Assembly: GCF_015477355.1 (NCBI RefSeq)
Contig: NZ_JADLRJ010000001.1
Location: 682,001 to 746,000 of the forward strand
Origin: Nocardia blacklockiae
GTDB taxonomy: Bacteria; Actinomycetota; Actinomycetes; Mycobacteriales; Mycobacteriaceae
Length of the DNA stretch: 64,000 bases
Reading direction: 5' to 3'
Below, one piece after another: positions 53,849-63,280 of this stretch (positions are counted from its first letter, which is position 1; each line of letters opens with the position of its first letter). The notes under the pieces are model-generated. The model worked only from the letters and a program-made list of their open reading frames with translations, did no database searches and was not told the origin of the DNA. The position numbers and the translations under genes were made by a program.

Positions 53849-54733
53849 TCAGAGGCTGAAGCCGCCCGGTCCGCGGCGGCGCAGATACTTCTCGAACTCC
53901 GCGGCGATGGCGTCGCCGTCGATCTTGGCCATCGCCTCGTTCAGATCGATCGCCGCGTCGCCGCGCTCCTCCAGCGACCGGACGTACTCGCTGACCTCCT
54001 CGTCCCCGGCGGTCATCTCGTCGACCGCGGACTCCCAGTCCTCGGCCTGGGCCGGCAGCTCGCCCAGCGGGACCTCGATGTCGAGGACGTCCTCCACTCG
54101 GCGCAGCAGCGCGATGGTGGCCTTCGGGTTCGGCGGCTGGGACACGTAGTGCGGCACCGCGGCCCAGAACGAGACCGCCGGGACGCCGGCGCGCACGCAG
54201 GCGTCCTGGAGCACGCCGGTGATGCCGGTCGGGCCTTCGTAGCGGGTCTGCTCCAGATTGAACCGCTCGGCCGCCTCCTTGCTGTAGGCGGTGCCGGTGA
54301 CCGGGACGGGGCGGGTGTGCGGGGTGTCGGCGAGCAGCGCGCCGAGGATCACGACCGTGGAGACCTTCAGCTGCTCGGTCAGTTCCAGGATGTCGTGGCA
54401 GAAGCTGCGCCAGCGCATGTTGGGCTCGATGCCGTGCAGCAGCACGATGTCGCGGGCGCTGCCGGGCGGCGAGCACACCGACAGGGTGGTCGACGGCCAC
54501 TGGATCTCGCGCGTGACGCCGTCGACCTGGCGGACGGTCGGCCGGTTCACCTGGTAGTCGTAGTAGTCCTCGGAGTCGAGTTCGGCCAGTGGTTCGGCGT
54601 CCCAGATCAGTTCCAGATGTTCGACGGCGCCGCTGGCGGCGTCGGCCGCGTCGTTCCAGCCCTCGAAGGCGGCCACGAGCACCGGATCGCGCAGCGTCGG
54701 CAGTTCCGGATCGGGTGATGCACTGGGGTTCAC
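53849..54733 (-). CDS. PAC2-family protein (proteasome-assembly-chaperone-like)
   Basis: A 294-residue PAC2 protein. The motif LVAAFEGWNDAADAASGAVEHLELIW at the N-terminus, IVLLHGIEPNMRWRSFCHDILEL, and YEGPTGITGVLQDACVRAGVPAVSFWAAVPHY are typical of actinobacterial members. Function is not settled; archaeal and eukaryotic relatives assist proteasome assembly. In mycobacteria a PAC2 gene also lies next to metH as I recall, so the order is conserved. The GTG at 54733 has TAGGCT 6 nt upstream, so the mRNA may be leaderless. Confidence 0.9.
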   Translation of the reverse strand: MNPSASPDPELPTLRDPVLVAAFEGWNDAADAASGAVEHLELIWDAEPLAELDSEDYYDYQVNRPTVRQVDGVTREIQWPSTTLSVCSPPGSARDIVLLHGIEPNMRWRSFCHDILELTEQLKVSTVVILGALLADTPHTRPVPVTGTAYSKEAAERFNLEQTRYEGPTGITGVLQDACVRAGVPAVSFWAAVPHYVSQPPNPKATIALLRRVEDVLDIEVPLGELPAQAEDWESAVDEMTAGDEEVSEYVRSLEERGDAAIDLNEAMAKIDGDAIAAEFEKYLRRRGPGGFSL

Positions 54734-54739
54734 CCGGTC

Positions 54740-54745
54740 AGCCTA
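54740..54745 (-). promoter_or_regulatory. -10 element of probable leaderless promoter (PAC2 gene)
   Basis: TAGGCT on the minus strand ends 6 nt before the GTG at 54733. A small dyad (CGGCATATGTGCCG) lies further upstream at 54769-54782. Confidence 0.45.
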
Positions 54746-54947
54746 CGGCGTCCAGGCCCTACCCTTCACGGCATATGTGCCGACGCGCGTGTCGGCCGAA
54801 CCCGCCGGACCGGGACCGGAGCCGCGCGGCGCGCGCCCGCGGAAGCCGAACGGGTACATAGGGGCAGCTGTGGTGCGGAGCACTCGGGCAGGTCGGGGGC
54901 AGGCTCCGTGATCAGTACTGTCGGGGCGTCCCACTACCCTTGGATAC

Positions 54948-57900
54948 ATGTCTCTGTCCTCACGCGCCGAGTTCGATACCACCCTGCTCGACACGCTGGC
55001 CCGCCGTGTCGTGGTCGGCGACGGTGCGATGGGCACCATGCTGCAGGCAGCGGACCTGTCGCTGGACGATTTCCGGGGGCTGGAGGGCTGCAACGAGATC
55101 CTCAACGAAACCCGCCCCGACGTGCTGCGCGAGATCCACCGCGCGTACTTCGAGGCCGGAGCCGACGCGGTGGAGACCAACACGTTCGGCTGCAATCTGC
55201 CCAACCTCGCCGACTACGACATCGCCGACCGCATCCGCGACCTGTCCGAGCGCGGCACCCGGCTGGCCCGCGAGGTCGCCGACGAGATGGGCCCCGCCGC
55301 CGACGGCACCCCGCGCTACGTGCTGGGTTCGATGGGCCCGGGCACCAAGCTACCCACGCTCGGCCACGCTCCCTACGCGGCGCTGCGCGACGCCTACACC
55401 GAGGCCGCGCTGGGCATGCTCGACGGCGGCGCCGACGCGGTCCTCATCGAGACCTGCCAGGACCTGCTGCAGGTGAAGGCGGCGGTCACGGGCAGCCGGC
55501 GCGCGATGGAGCGGGCCGGGCGCCGCATCCCGATCATCACGCACGTCACGGTCGAGACCACCGGCACCATGCTCGTCGGCAGCGAGATCGGCGCGGCGCT
55601 CACCGCCATCGAGCCGCTGGGCGTGGACATGATCGGTCTCAATTGCGCCACCGGCCCGGACGAGATGAGCGAGCACCTGCGCCACCTGTCCAAGCACGCG
55701 CGGCTGCCGGTCTCGGTGATGCCGAACGCCGGCCTGCCCGTGCTGGGCGCGCACGGCGCCGAATACCCGCTCACCCCTGAGGAATTGGCGGCCGCGCTGC
55801 ACGGCTTCGTCACCGAGTTCGGGCTCGCGCTGGTGGGCGGCTGCTGCGGCACCACGCCCGAGCACATCCGCCAGGTCGCCGCGGCGGTGGCGGAGGTGTC
55901 GCCCGCGCCGCGCGCGCCGCGGCACGAGCCGAGCGTGTCCTCGATGTACACGGCGGTGCCGTTCGAGCAGGACGCGTCGGTGCTGATGATCGGCGAGCGC
56001 ACGAATGCCAACGGCTCCAAGGCCTTCCGCGAGGCGATGCTCGCGGGCGATTGGCAGAAGTGCCTCGACATCGCCAAGGACCAGACCCGCGACGGCGCCC
56101 ACATGCTGGACCTGTGCGTGGACTACGTGGGCCGCGACGGCACCGCCGACATGTCGGAGCTGGCGAGCCGGCTGGCGACGGCGTCCACCCTGCCGATCAT
56201 GCTGGACTCCACCGAGACTCCGGTGCTGCGCGCCGGTCTGGAACATCTCGGCGGCCGCTGCGCGGTGAACTCGGTGAACTACGAGGACGGCGCCGGCCCG
56301 GAGTCGCGATTCCAGCAGACCATGCGGCTGGTCGCCGAGCACGGCGCCGCGGTCGTGGCGCTGACCATCGACGAGGAGGGCCAGGCCCGCACGGCCGCGA
56401 AGAAGGTCGAGATCGCCGAGCGGCTGATCGCCGACATCACCGGCAACTGGGGCCTGGACGAGAGCGACATCATCATCGATACGCTCACCTTCACCCTGGG
56501 CACCGGGCAGGAGGAGTCCCGCCGCGACGGCGTCGAGACCATCGAGGGCATCCGCGAACTCAAGCGCCGCCACCCCGAGGTGCAGACCACCCTGGGCCTG
56601 TCGAACATCTCCTTCGGCCTGAACCCGGCCGCGCGGCAGGTGCTGAACTCGGTGTTCATGCACGAATGCGTGCAGGCCGGCCTGGATTCGGCGATCGTGC
56701 ACGCCTCCAAGATCCTGCCCATCGCGCGCATCCCCGAGGAACAGCGTCAGGTGGCCCTCGATCTGATCTACGACCGCCGCGACCCGGACTACGACCCGCT
56801 GCAGAAGCTGATGGCGCTGTTCGAGGGCGTGTCGACGGCCTCGTCCAAGGCCTCGCGGGCCGAGGAGCTGGCGGCGCTGCCGCTGTTCGAGCGGCTGGAA
56901 CGGCGCATCGTCGACGGCGAGAAGGCCGGCATGGAGGCCGACCTGGACGCGGCGATGGCCGAGGTGCCGCCGCTGAAGATCATCAACGAGACGCTGCTGT
57001 CGGGCATGAAGACCGTCGGCGAGCTGTTCGGGTCGGGCCAGATGCAGCTGCCGTTCGTGCTGCAGTCCGCCGAGGTCATGAAGGCGGCCGTCGCGTACCT
57101 GGAACCGCACATGGAGGCCACCGACGATTCGGGCAAGGGCCGCATCGTGCTGGCCACGGTGAAGGGCGACGTGCACGACATCGGCAAGAACCTGGTCGAC
57201 ATCATCCTGTCCAACAACGGCTACGAGGTGGTGAACCTCGGCATCAAGCAGCCGATCGCGACCATTCTCGACGCCGCCGTGGACAAGAAGGCCGACGTCA
57301 TCGGCATGTCGGGCCTGCTGGTGAAGTCCACGGTGGTGATGAAGGAGAACCTCGAGGAGCTGAACACCCGGGGGATGGCCGACCAGTTCCCGGTACTCCT
57401 CGGCGGCGCGGCGCTGACCAGGTCATATGTCGAGAACGACCTGACCGACGTGTACGAGGGCGACGTCCACTACGCGCGCGACGCGTTCGAGGGCCTGCGC
57501 CTGATGGACGACATCATGACCCGCAAGCGCGGCGGCGGCGTCGAGGACGACAGCCCGGCGGCCGCGGCGGAACGGGAGAAGGCCGCCGAGCGCAAGGCCC
57601 GCCACGAGCGGTCCCAGCGCATCGCCGCCGAGCGCCGGGCCAAGGAGACCCCGGTCGAGGTGCCGGCGCGCTCCGACGTGGCGGCCGACCTGCCGGTCGC
57701 GGTGCCGCCGTTCTGGGGCACCCGCGTGGTGAAAGGCCTTGCGGTGGCCGAGTATTCGGGCCTGCTCGACGAACGCGCGCTGTTCCTGGGGCAGTGGGGG
57801 CTGCGCGGGCAGCGCGGCGGCGACGGCCCCAGCTACGAGGAACTGGTGGAGTCCGACGGCCGTCCCCGGCTGCGGTACTGGCTGGACCGGCTCACCGCCG

Positions 57901-58526
57901 AGGGCGTGCTGCAGCACGCCGCGGTCGTCTACGGGTACTTCCCCGCCGTCTCCGAGGGCGACGACGTGATCGTGCTCGAGCAGCCCGACCCGGGCGCGCC
58001 CGAGCGGTACCGGTTCACCTTCCCGCGCCAGCAACGCGACCGTTTCCTGTGCATAGCCGATTTCGTGCGCTCCCGCGAATTGGCGGCGCAAACAGGTCAG
58101 GTGGACGTGCTGCCGTTCCAGTTGGTCACCATGGGCCAGCCCATCGCCGATTTCGCCAACGAGCTGTTCGCGCAGGACAACTACCGCGACTATCTCGAGG
58201 TGCACGGCATCGGCGTGCAGCTGACCGAGGCGCTGGCCGAGTACTGGCACCGCCGGGTCCGCGAAGAGCTTGTGCTGGAAGGACATTCGGTGTCCGAGGA
58301 GGACCCGGCCGACGTGCAGGACTACTTCAAGCTCGGCTACCGCGGCGCCCGCTACTCCTTCGGCTACGGCGCCTGCCCCGACCTGGAGGATCGCGCGAAG
58401 CTGGTGTCGCTGTTGGAATCCGAGCGCATCGGTGTGACATTGTCGGAGGAGTTGCAGCTCCATCCGGAGCAGTCGACGGACGCGTTCGTCCTGTTGCATC
58501 CGGAAGCAAAGTATTTCAACGCGTAG
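54948..58526 (+). CDS. metH: Cobalamin-dependent methionine synthase MetH
   Basis: A 1192-residue enzyme that methylates homocysteine using 5-methyl-THF and methylcobalamin. Modules in order: homocysteine domain (about 1-320; VGDGAMGTM, zinc Cys in GLNCATGP and GGCCGTTP), pterin-binding domain (about 345-610), cobalamin cap (about 640-735), B12-binding domain with GDVHDIGKN (His743 is the lower axial ligand), and the reactivation domain with the C-terminal GYRGARYSFGYGACPD. Length is normal. TACTGT at 54914 may be the -10. No cobalamin riboswitch features are visible in the 200-nt leader. Divergent from the PAC2 gene. Confidence 0.96.
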   Translation: MSLSSRAEFDTTLLDTLARRVVVGDGAMGTMLQAADLSLDDFRGLEGCNEILNETRPDVLREIHRAYFEAGADAVETNTFGCNLPNLADYDIADRIRDLSERGTRLAREVADEMGPAADGTPRYVLGSMGPGTKLPTLGHAPYAALRDAYTEAALGMLDGGADAVLIETCQDLLQVKAAVTGSRRAMERAGRRIPIITHVTVETTGTMLVGSEIGAALTAIEPLGVDMIGLNCATGPDEMSEHLRHLSKHARLPVSVMPNAGLPVLGAHGAEYPLTPEELAAALHGFVTEFGLALVGGCCGTTPEHIRQVAAAVAEVSPAPRAPRHEPSVSSMYTAVPFEQDASVLMIGERTNANGSKAFREAMLAGDWQKCLDIAKDQTRDGAHMLDLCVDYVGRDGTADMSELASRLATASTLPIMLDSTETPVLRAGLEHLGGRCAVNSVNYEDGAGPESRFQQTMRLVAEHGAAVVALTIDEEGQARTAAKKVEIAERLIADITGNWGLDESDIIIDTLTFTLGTGQEESRRDGVETIEGIRELKRRHPEVQTTLGLSNISFGLNPAARQVLNSVFMHECVQAGLDSAIVHASKILPIARIPEEQRQVALDLIYDRRDPDYDPLQKLMALFEGVSTASSKASRAEELAALPLFERLERRIVDGEKAGMEADLDAAMAEVPPLKIINETLLSGMKTVGELFGSGQMQLPFVLQSAEVMKAAVAYLEPHMEATDDSGKGRIVLATVKGDVHDIGKNLVDIILSNNGYEVVNLGIKQPIATILDAAVDKKADVIGMSGLLVKSTVVMKENLEELNTRGMADQFPVLLGGAALTRSYVENDLTDVYEGDVHYARDAFEGLRLMDDIMTRKRGGGVEDDSPAAAAEREKAAERKARHERSQRIAAERRAKETPVEVPARSDVAADLPVAVPPFWGTRVVKGLAVAEYSGLLDERALFLGQWGLRGQRGGDGPSYEELVESDGRPRLRYWLDRLTAEGVLQHAAVVYGYFPAVSEGDDVIVLEQPDPGAPERYRFTFPRQQRDRFLCIADFVRSRELAAQTGQVDVLPFQLVTMGQPIADFANELFAQDNYRDYLEVHGIGVQLTEALAEYWHRRVREELVLEGHSVSEEDPADVQDYFKLGYRGARYSFGYGACPDLEDRAKLVSLLESERIGVTLSEELQLHPEQSTDAFVLLHPEAKYFNA

Positions 58527-58676
58527 ACTTTTCGAGGTTTCCGGGTTTCACGCGCAATGTGGCAGGTGGCCCGACACGAGCGGTCAGGTCCGGAGGCGAC
58601 GGCGGAGCGTCCCCACGCAGGGCATCCGCTCGTGGCGTGTACGGACACTGCGTGAGTGTGTAAGGGGTACAACAAC

Positions 58677-60338
58677 ATGACGTCAGACCGGCTGATCGCG
58701 GGACGCTACCGGCTCGGTGATCCCATCGGGACGGGGGCGATGGGGGTCGTCTGGCGGGCCACCGATGTGCGGCTGCGCCGCACGGTCGCGGTGAAGCAGT
58801 TGCTGCTGGCTCCCGGTCTGACACGCTCCCAGGCGCTCGAGGCGAAGCTGCGGGCCATGCGGGAGGGCCGGATCGCGGCGCGGCTGCACCACCAGAACGC
58901 GGTCACGGTGTTCGACGTCGCCGAGGAGGACGGCCAGCCGTGGCTGGTCATGGAGTTCGTCGACGCCCAGAGCCTGGCGGCGGTGATGCGGGAGCGGGGT
59001 CCGCTGGATCCGCAGCAGGTGGCGCGGATCGGCGCGAAGGTGGCCGCGGCGCTGGCGGTGGCCCACGACGCGGGCATCGTGCACCGCGACGTGAAGCCCG
59101 CCAACATCCTGGTCGCCGACAACGGCACCGCGAAGATCACCGACTTCGGCATCTCCCGGGCCGTCGGCGACGTCACCGTGACCTCGACCGGTTTCCTCGC
59201 CGGGACCCCCGCCTACCTCTCGCCCGAGGTGGCGCGCGGGGAGAACCCCGAACCGGCGTCGGACGTGTTCGCGCTGGGTTCCACGCTGTACGCGGCGGTC
59301 GAGGGCACGCCGCCGTTCGGCGAAGGGGAGAACCCCCTCGCGGTGCTGCACTCGGTGGCCCGCGCGCAGGTCCCGCCGCCGCAGCGGGCCGGCGCGCTGG
59401 GCCCGGTCCTGATGGAGCTGCTGGCCGCCGACGCGGGCAACCGGCCCACCATGCGCGAGGCCCAGACCGCGCTGGCGGCGGTGGCCGACGGACGCGCGGC
59501 GCCCCCGCCGAAGACGCCGACCAAGATCCTGCCGAAGCCCGGCGCGCCCTTGGACGCCGCCGCGACCGCGGACGCCGCCGCGACGACCGTGCTCGCGGGG
59601 ACGGCCGCCGCGAACGACCCGACCGTGCACCTGGCCGCGGGCGCCGCGCCGACGCCCGGCACGCTGCCCGCGAATTCCCCTGCGGCACAATCCAAGCCGC
59701 TCGCGGCGGCGTTGGGGAACCGGCGCGTGCTGGGCCTGGCCGCCGCGGCCGGTGTGGTGCTGGTCGTGCTCGTGGGCGTGGTGTTCGCGCTGCGCGGCAA
59801 CGACAACGGCGGTGGCACCGTGGCCGACGGCGGGTCGTCGCAGGCCGCGGCCCCGGCCCCGTCGGCGGCGGCGATCCCGCCGGGGGAGGACGCGCAGCCG
59901 CCCCGCGCCCCGGCCACCTCGAGCAGCGCGCCGCCGCCGAGTTCCACCGCCGCGCCGTCGAGCACGCCGAGCGCGACCTCGTCGGCTCCGCGCAGCACCA
60001 CCACGGTCCCGCCGACCACCACGACGGCCCCGCCGCAACCGGTCAGCGCCAGCGCGTTCGTCTCGAACTACTACGGGATGCTGCCGGGCAACACCAGCGG
60101 CGCCTGGTCGCTGCTGTCGCCGTCGTATCAGGCGCAGACCGGCGGATACGACTCCTACGTCCGGTTCTGGAGCCAGTTCAGCGGCGTGAGCGTGTCGAAT
60201 GTGGTGCAGAACGGCGACCGCGCGTCCGCCACGGTCACCTACTACTACCGCAACGGGCGGCAGGAATCCGAGCAGCGGTGGTTCCGCGTGACCAACGAGG
60301 GCGGCCGGGCGCTGATCGTCGACTCCCAGCGCGGCTGA
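58677..60338 (+). CDS. Transmembrane Ser/Thr protein kinase
   Basis: A 553-residue PknB-type receptor kinase. The kinase domain (about 8-270) has GTGAMGVV, Lys40 (VAVKQ), the catalytic loop HRDVKPAN (Asp138, Lys140) and DFG (156-158). A Pro/Ala-rich juxtamembrane part leads to one transmembrane helix (351-372), then a Ser/Thr/Pro-rich outer linker (about 380-460) and a C-terminal domain (about 465-553) resembling an NTF2-like fold. PASTA repeats are absent, so the ligand is not peptidoglycan in the PknB manner. AGGGG lies 10 nt before the ATG at 58677. Confidence 0.93.
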   Translation: MTSDRLIAGRYRLGDPIGTGAMGVVWRATDVRLRRTVAVKQLLLAPGLTRSQALEAKLRAMREGRIAARLHHQNAVTVFDVAEEDGQPWLVMEFVDAQSLAAVMRERGPLDPQQVARIGAKVAAALAVAHDAGIVHRDVKPANILVADNGTAKITDFGISRAVGDVTVTSTGFLAGTPAYLSPEVARGENPEPASDVFALGSTLYAAVEGTPPFGEGENPLAVLHSVARAQVPPPQRAGALGPVLMELLAADAGNRPTMREAQTALAAVADGRAAPPPKTPTKILPKPGAPLDAAATADAAATTVLAGTAAANDPTVHLAAGAAPTPGTLPANSPAAQSKPLAAALGNRRVLGLAAAAGVVLVVLVGVVFALRGNDNGGGTVADGGSSQAAAPAPSAAAIPPGEDAQPPRAPATSSSAPPPSSTAAPSSTPSATSSAPRSTTTVPPTTTTAPPQPVSASAFVSNYYGMLPGNTSGAWSLLSPSYQAQTGGYDSYVRFWSQFSGVSVSNVVQNGDRASATVTYYYRNGRQESEQRWFRVTNEGGRALIVDSQRG

Positions 60339-60474
60339 GCCACCGACCTCCGGAGGTTTGCCGGAGATCAACTAGACTGGCGCCGCCCGCCACCGCGAAC
60401 CCGCCGGACCACACCGCGTCCGAGGCACCTTTGCGCGTGGCACGCCACCGATCACTGAATGGAGCCGATAGCTC

Positions 60475-61143
60475 GTGCCGGCACTCGCCGCCGTCCTCTG
60501 GGATATGGACGGGACCCTGCTGGATTCGGAGAAGCTCTGGGACATCGGCGTGCGGGAGCTGTCGCTGGAACTCGGCGGCCCGATGACCGACGCGACCCGC
60601 CACGCCCTGATCGGCGCGGCCTCCGACGACGCGCTGCGCATCATCTTCGCCGGCCTGGGCCTCGAGCCGGACCCGGCCGCGCTGGCCGCGGCGGGGGACC
60701 GGCTGCACCGGCGGGTGACCGAACTGATGTCCGGCCCGGTGCCGTGGCGGCCCGGCGCCGAGGACGCGCTGGCCGCCGTCCGCGCCGCCGGCCTGCGCTG
60801 CGGTCTGGTCACCAACACCACCCGCGCCCTCACCGAGCTGTGCCTGGACACCCTCGGCCGCGATTATTTCGACGTGACCGTGTGCGGCGACGAGGTCACC
60901 CACGGCAAACCCGCCCCCGACCCCTACCGCCGGGCCGCCGACCTGCTCGGCGTCGCCCCGGAACACTGTGTGGCCGTGGAGGACTCGCCGACCGGCTCAC
61001 ACTCCGCCGCCACCGCGGGCTGCGCCGTCCTGGTCGTCCCCTGCGAGATCGAGGTCCCCCGCCGCCCCGACCTGACCTTCCGCGACTCCCTGGTTGGCCT
61101 CACCGTCGACGAACTCCGCGAGGTACACGCGGCACGCGGCTAG
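60475..61143 (+). CDS. HAD-superfamily phosphatase
   Basis: A 222-residue cytosolic haloacid-dehalogenase-type hydrolase (phosphoglycolate/beta-phosphoglucomutase-like). Motif I DMDGTLLDSE holds the nucleophilic Asp at about residue 10, motif II is LVTNTT, motif III is GKPAPDPY with Lys, and motif IV is VEDSPTG. The cap domain is the helical C1 type. Substrate is unknown. The GTG at 60475 follows GGAG in ATGGAGCCGATAGCTC. It is 136 nt after the kinase gene. Confidence 0.9.
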   Translation: MPALAAVLWDMDGTLLDSEKLWDIGVRELSLELGGPMTDATRHALIGAASDDALRIIFAGLGLEPDPAALAAAGDRLHRRVTELMSGPVPWRPGAEDALAAVRAAGLRCGLVTNTTRALTELCLDTLGRDYFDVTVCGDEVTHGKPAPDPYRRAADLLGVAPEHCVAVEDSPTGSHSAATAGCAVLVVPCEIEVPRRPDLTFRDSLVGLTVDELREVHAARG

Positions 61144-61157
61144 GCGCGGCGGTACGA

Positions 61158-61240
61158 CACTTCCCTCGGAGCGAAGCTCGCTGCCGCGGTAAGCACTTCC
61201 CTGGCGCGAAGCTCGGCCCGCGGGGCACCGTGCCGCGCGG
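61158..61240 (+). repeat. Imperfect direct repeats and hairpin after the HAD gene
   Basis: CACTTCCCTCGGAGCGAAGCT... (61158-61180) and CACTTCCCTGGCGCGAAGCTC... (61194-61215) are near-identical and 36 nt apart. A GC-rich hairpin (GCGGGGCAC/GTGCCGCGC, 8 of 9 pairs, about 61220-61240) follows and may terminate the HAD transcript. The rest of the gap to 61510 shows nothing I can interpret apart from a TTGACA at 61451 with no matching -10. Confidence 0.45.
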
Positions 61241-61510
61241 GTACCCGACACCAAAGGGGTTTGGCGCGGGGGCGTTGTGGGTACCGGAATGCACACGGTC
61301 GGCGATTCCGAATTCTCGTTCGCCGCTGGCTGTTTCGCGTGCGCAGGTCGGGGGCTCGGGGGCGGCGTGCGCGGCGGTGGGCGTGTGGGCGGCAGCGGCT
61401 GTACACGGGAATAGCTCTGGCGCACACCGTTACTCGCGTGTATGTGAGGTTTGACAGTGATCTTGGTGAATCCCGGGCGCTTTCTCGAGCGGCAGTACAG
61501 AATGGGCTGC

Positions 61511-62443
61511 ATGACTTCGACCGGGGAGCGGGCCGATGGACGCGGGGTGGCCGGAGACGGCTCCGAACAGGCTGGGGGACAAGCCGATCGGTCGGCTCTC
61601 GACCGTACGGTCGATACCGGTCGGTATCCCTTGGGGGCGCCCGGCAGCGCCGGCTGGGACGAGGTGGTGGCCCGCGCCCGCGCCGATCTCGCGGCCGACG
61701 GCTGCTGCGTACTGAGCGGCTTCATCCGCCCCGAGCTGCTGGACACCCTGCGCACCGAGGGCGACGCGCTGGCGCCGCACGCCTACTACACCGTCGAGAA
61801 GGTCAACGCCTACAACATCCCCCTCGACGCCGACCTGCCGCCGGACCACCCGGGCAATATCGTGCTGGAACGCGGAAACGCCTTCGTCGCACGCGATCTC
61901 ATCCCGGCCGAGGCCCTGATCCAGCAGCTCTACACCAGCCCGGCGTTCCAGCGCTTCGTCGCCGACTGCTTCGGCCTGCCGGAACTGCACGAATTCGCCG
62001 ACCCGCTGGCCGGCCTGTGCCTGAACGTGGTCGCGCCGGGCATGTCGCACCCCTGGCACTTCGACACCAACGCCTTCACCGTCTCGATGCTGACCCGCGC
62101 CCCGGAGGCGGGCGGGGTCTTCGAATACTGCCCCGCCATCCGCTCGCCCGAGGCCGAGCACCTCGAGGACGTGCGCGCCGTCCTCACCGGCGGCGGCGAC
62201 CATCTCATCCGCCGGCTACGCCTGCGGCCCGGGGACCTGCAACTGTTCCAGGGCCGGTTCTCGCTGCACCGGGTGTCGCCGGTGGAGGGCACCGCGCAGC
62301 GGCACACCGCGATCTTCGCCTACAGCGAGCAGGCCGGCGTCGTCGGCAACGTCGAACGCACCCGGCAACTGTTCGGACGGGTGCTCCCGGATCATCTCGC
62401 CGCGGCCGGCAATGCGGTCCGCGGCGACCGACTACTCGACTGA
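61511..62443 (+). CDS. Fe(II)/2-oxoglutarate-dependent oxygenase (ArpA/HalD-like)
   Basis: A 310-residue non-haem iron oxygenase of the phytanoyl-CoA-hydroxylase/ArpA-HalD type. The iron ligands are His183 and Asp185 (HPWHFDTN) and a distal His253 (SLHRVSP), with Arg264 as the likely 2-oxoglutarate contact. Asp rather than Gly at 185 points to hydroxylation, not halogenation. The substrate may be an amino acid or betaine. ATG 61511 is used; ATG 61502 is possible. It is the first gene of a cassette with a methyltransferase and a carnitine-type acyltransferase. Codons 33-40 contain two dyads. Confidence 0.85.
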   Translation: MTSTGERADGRGVAGDGSEQAGGQADRSALDRTVDTGRYPLGAPGSAGWDEVVARARADLAADGCCVLSGFIRPELLDTLRTEGDALAPHAYYTVEKVNAYNIPLDADLPPDHPGNIVLERGNAFVARDLIPAEALIQQLYTSPAFQRFVADCFGLPELHEFADPLAGLCLNVVAPGMSHPWHFDTNAFTVSMLTRAPEAGGVFEYCPAIRSPEAEHLEDVRAVLTGGGDHLIRRLRLRPGDLQLFQGRFSLHRVSPVEGTAQRHTAIFAYSEQAGVVGNVERTRQLFGRVLPDHLAAAGNAVRGDRLLD

Positions 62444-62455
62444 GAGGAAGCGCCC

Positions 62456-63280
62456 GTGCCGGTTTCGCTGGACAGCACCGGAAAAGCGTCGTTCGACGAC
62501 ATCTACGACCGCCCCGATCCATCCGCCTACTACCGCCGGATGGCCGATCTGGACTACTGCATTCCGGAACTGGCGAAACCGCACTTCGAGCGGATCATCG
62601 CGGACTATCGCGCCGCGACCGGCGCCGCGCCCACCGTGCTCGACATCGGGTGCTCCTACGGCGTCAACGCCGCGCTCCTGCGCCTGGACACCACGGTGGC
62701 CGAACTGGCCGAGCACTACCGCGACGGCGACACCGCCGCCCGGATCGCGCGCGACCGGGCCCGGCTCGCCGCCGTCGACCGGCAGCCGGAGGTCCGCTTC
62801 ATCGGCATGGACGCCGCGGCGCCGGCGCTGTCCTACGCGGTCTCCGCGGGCTTCCTGCACGACACCGTGCACGCCGACCTCGAGGCCGGCGACCCCACCG
62901 AACCGCAGCGCCGGGTGCTGGCCGGCGCGGATCTGGTGATCTCCACCGGCTGCGTCGGCTACGTCACCGAGCGCACCCTGCTCCGGGTCGCCCGTGCGCA
63001 CGGCACGCGGCTGCCCTGGATGGCACACTTCGTGCTGCGGATGTTCGACTTCGAGCCGATCGCCAAGCAGCTGGGAGACCTCGGGTACCGGATCGAGCGG
63101 GTACCCGGCACCTTCCGCCAGCGCCGCTTCGCCTCGCCGGCCGAGCAGACCCAAGTGCTGAACACCCTGTCCGCCAACGGCATCGATCCGACCGGCCTGG
63201 AAGCGGACGGGTGGCTGCACGCCCAGTTGCACCTCTGCATTCCCGACGACCGACCGACCACAGACGAGGACCGCCCGTGA
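62456..63280 (+). CDS. Class I SAM methyltransferase-like protein
   Basis: A 274-residue protein with a methyltransferase-like motif I (TVLDIGCSYGVNAALLR) after an N-terminal helical part (YYRRMADLDYCIPELAKPHFERI), then FIGMDAAAPALSYAV in the position of motif II and ADLVISTGCVGYVTE in the position of motif IV. The usual acidic residue after strand 2 is present as Asp (GMDA). Substrate unknown; N-methylation of an amino group would fit the neighbours. GTG 62456 follows AGAGGAAG; the stop overlaps the next start in GTGA. Confidence 0.8.
   Translation: MPVSLDSTGKASFDDIYDRPDPSAYYRRMADLDYCIPELAKPHFERIIADYRAATGAAPTVLDIGCSYGVNAALLRLDTTVAELAEHYRDGDTAARIARDRARLAAVDRQPEVRFIGMDAAAPALSYAVSAGFLHDTVHADLEAGDPTEPQRRVLAGADLVISTGCVGYVTERTLLRVARAHGTRLPWMAHFVLRMFDFEPIAKQLGDLGYRIERVPGTFRQRRFASPAEQTQVLNTLSANGIDPTGLEADGWLHAQLHLCIPDDRPTTDEDRP

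Noticed and set aside
54734-54947. Cobalamin riboswitch upstream of metH
   Set aside because: I could not find a B12-box-like sequence or the conserved core in the 200-nt gap; metH in this group can be constitutive.
61451-61510. TTG start at 61451 for the oxygenase
   Set aside because: The extra 20 residues do not look like protein of this family, and TTGACA there looks more like a promoter element, although no matching -10 is seen.
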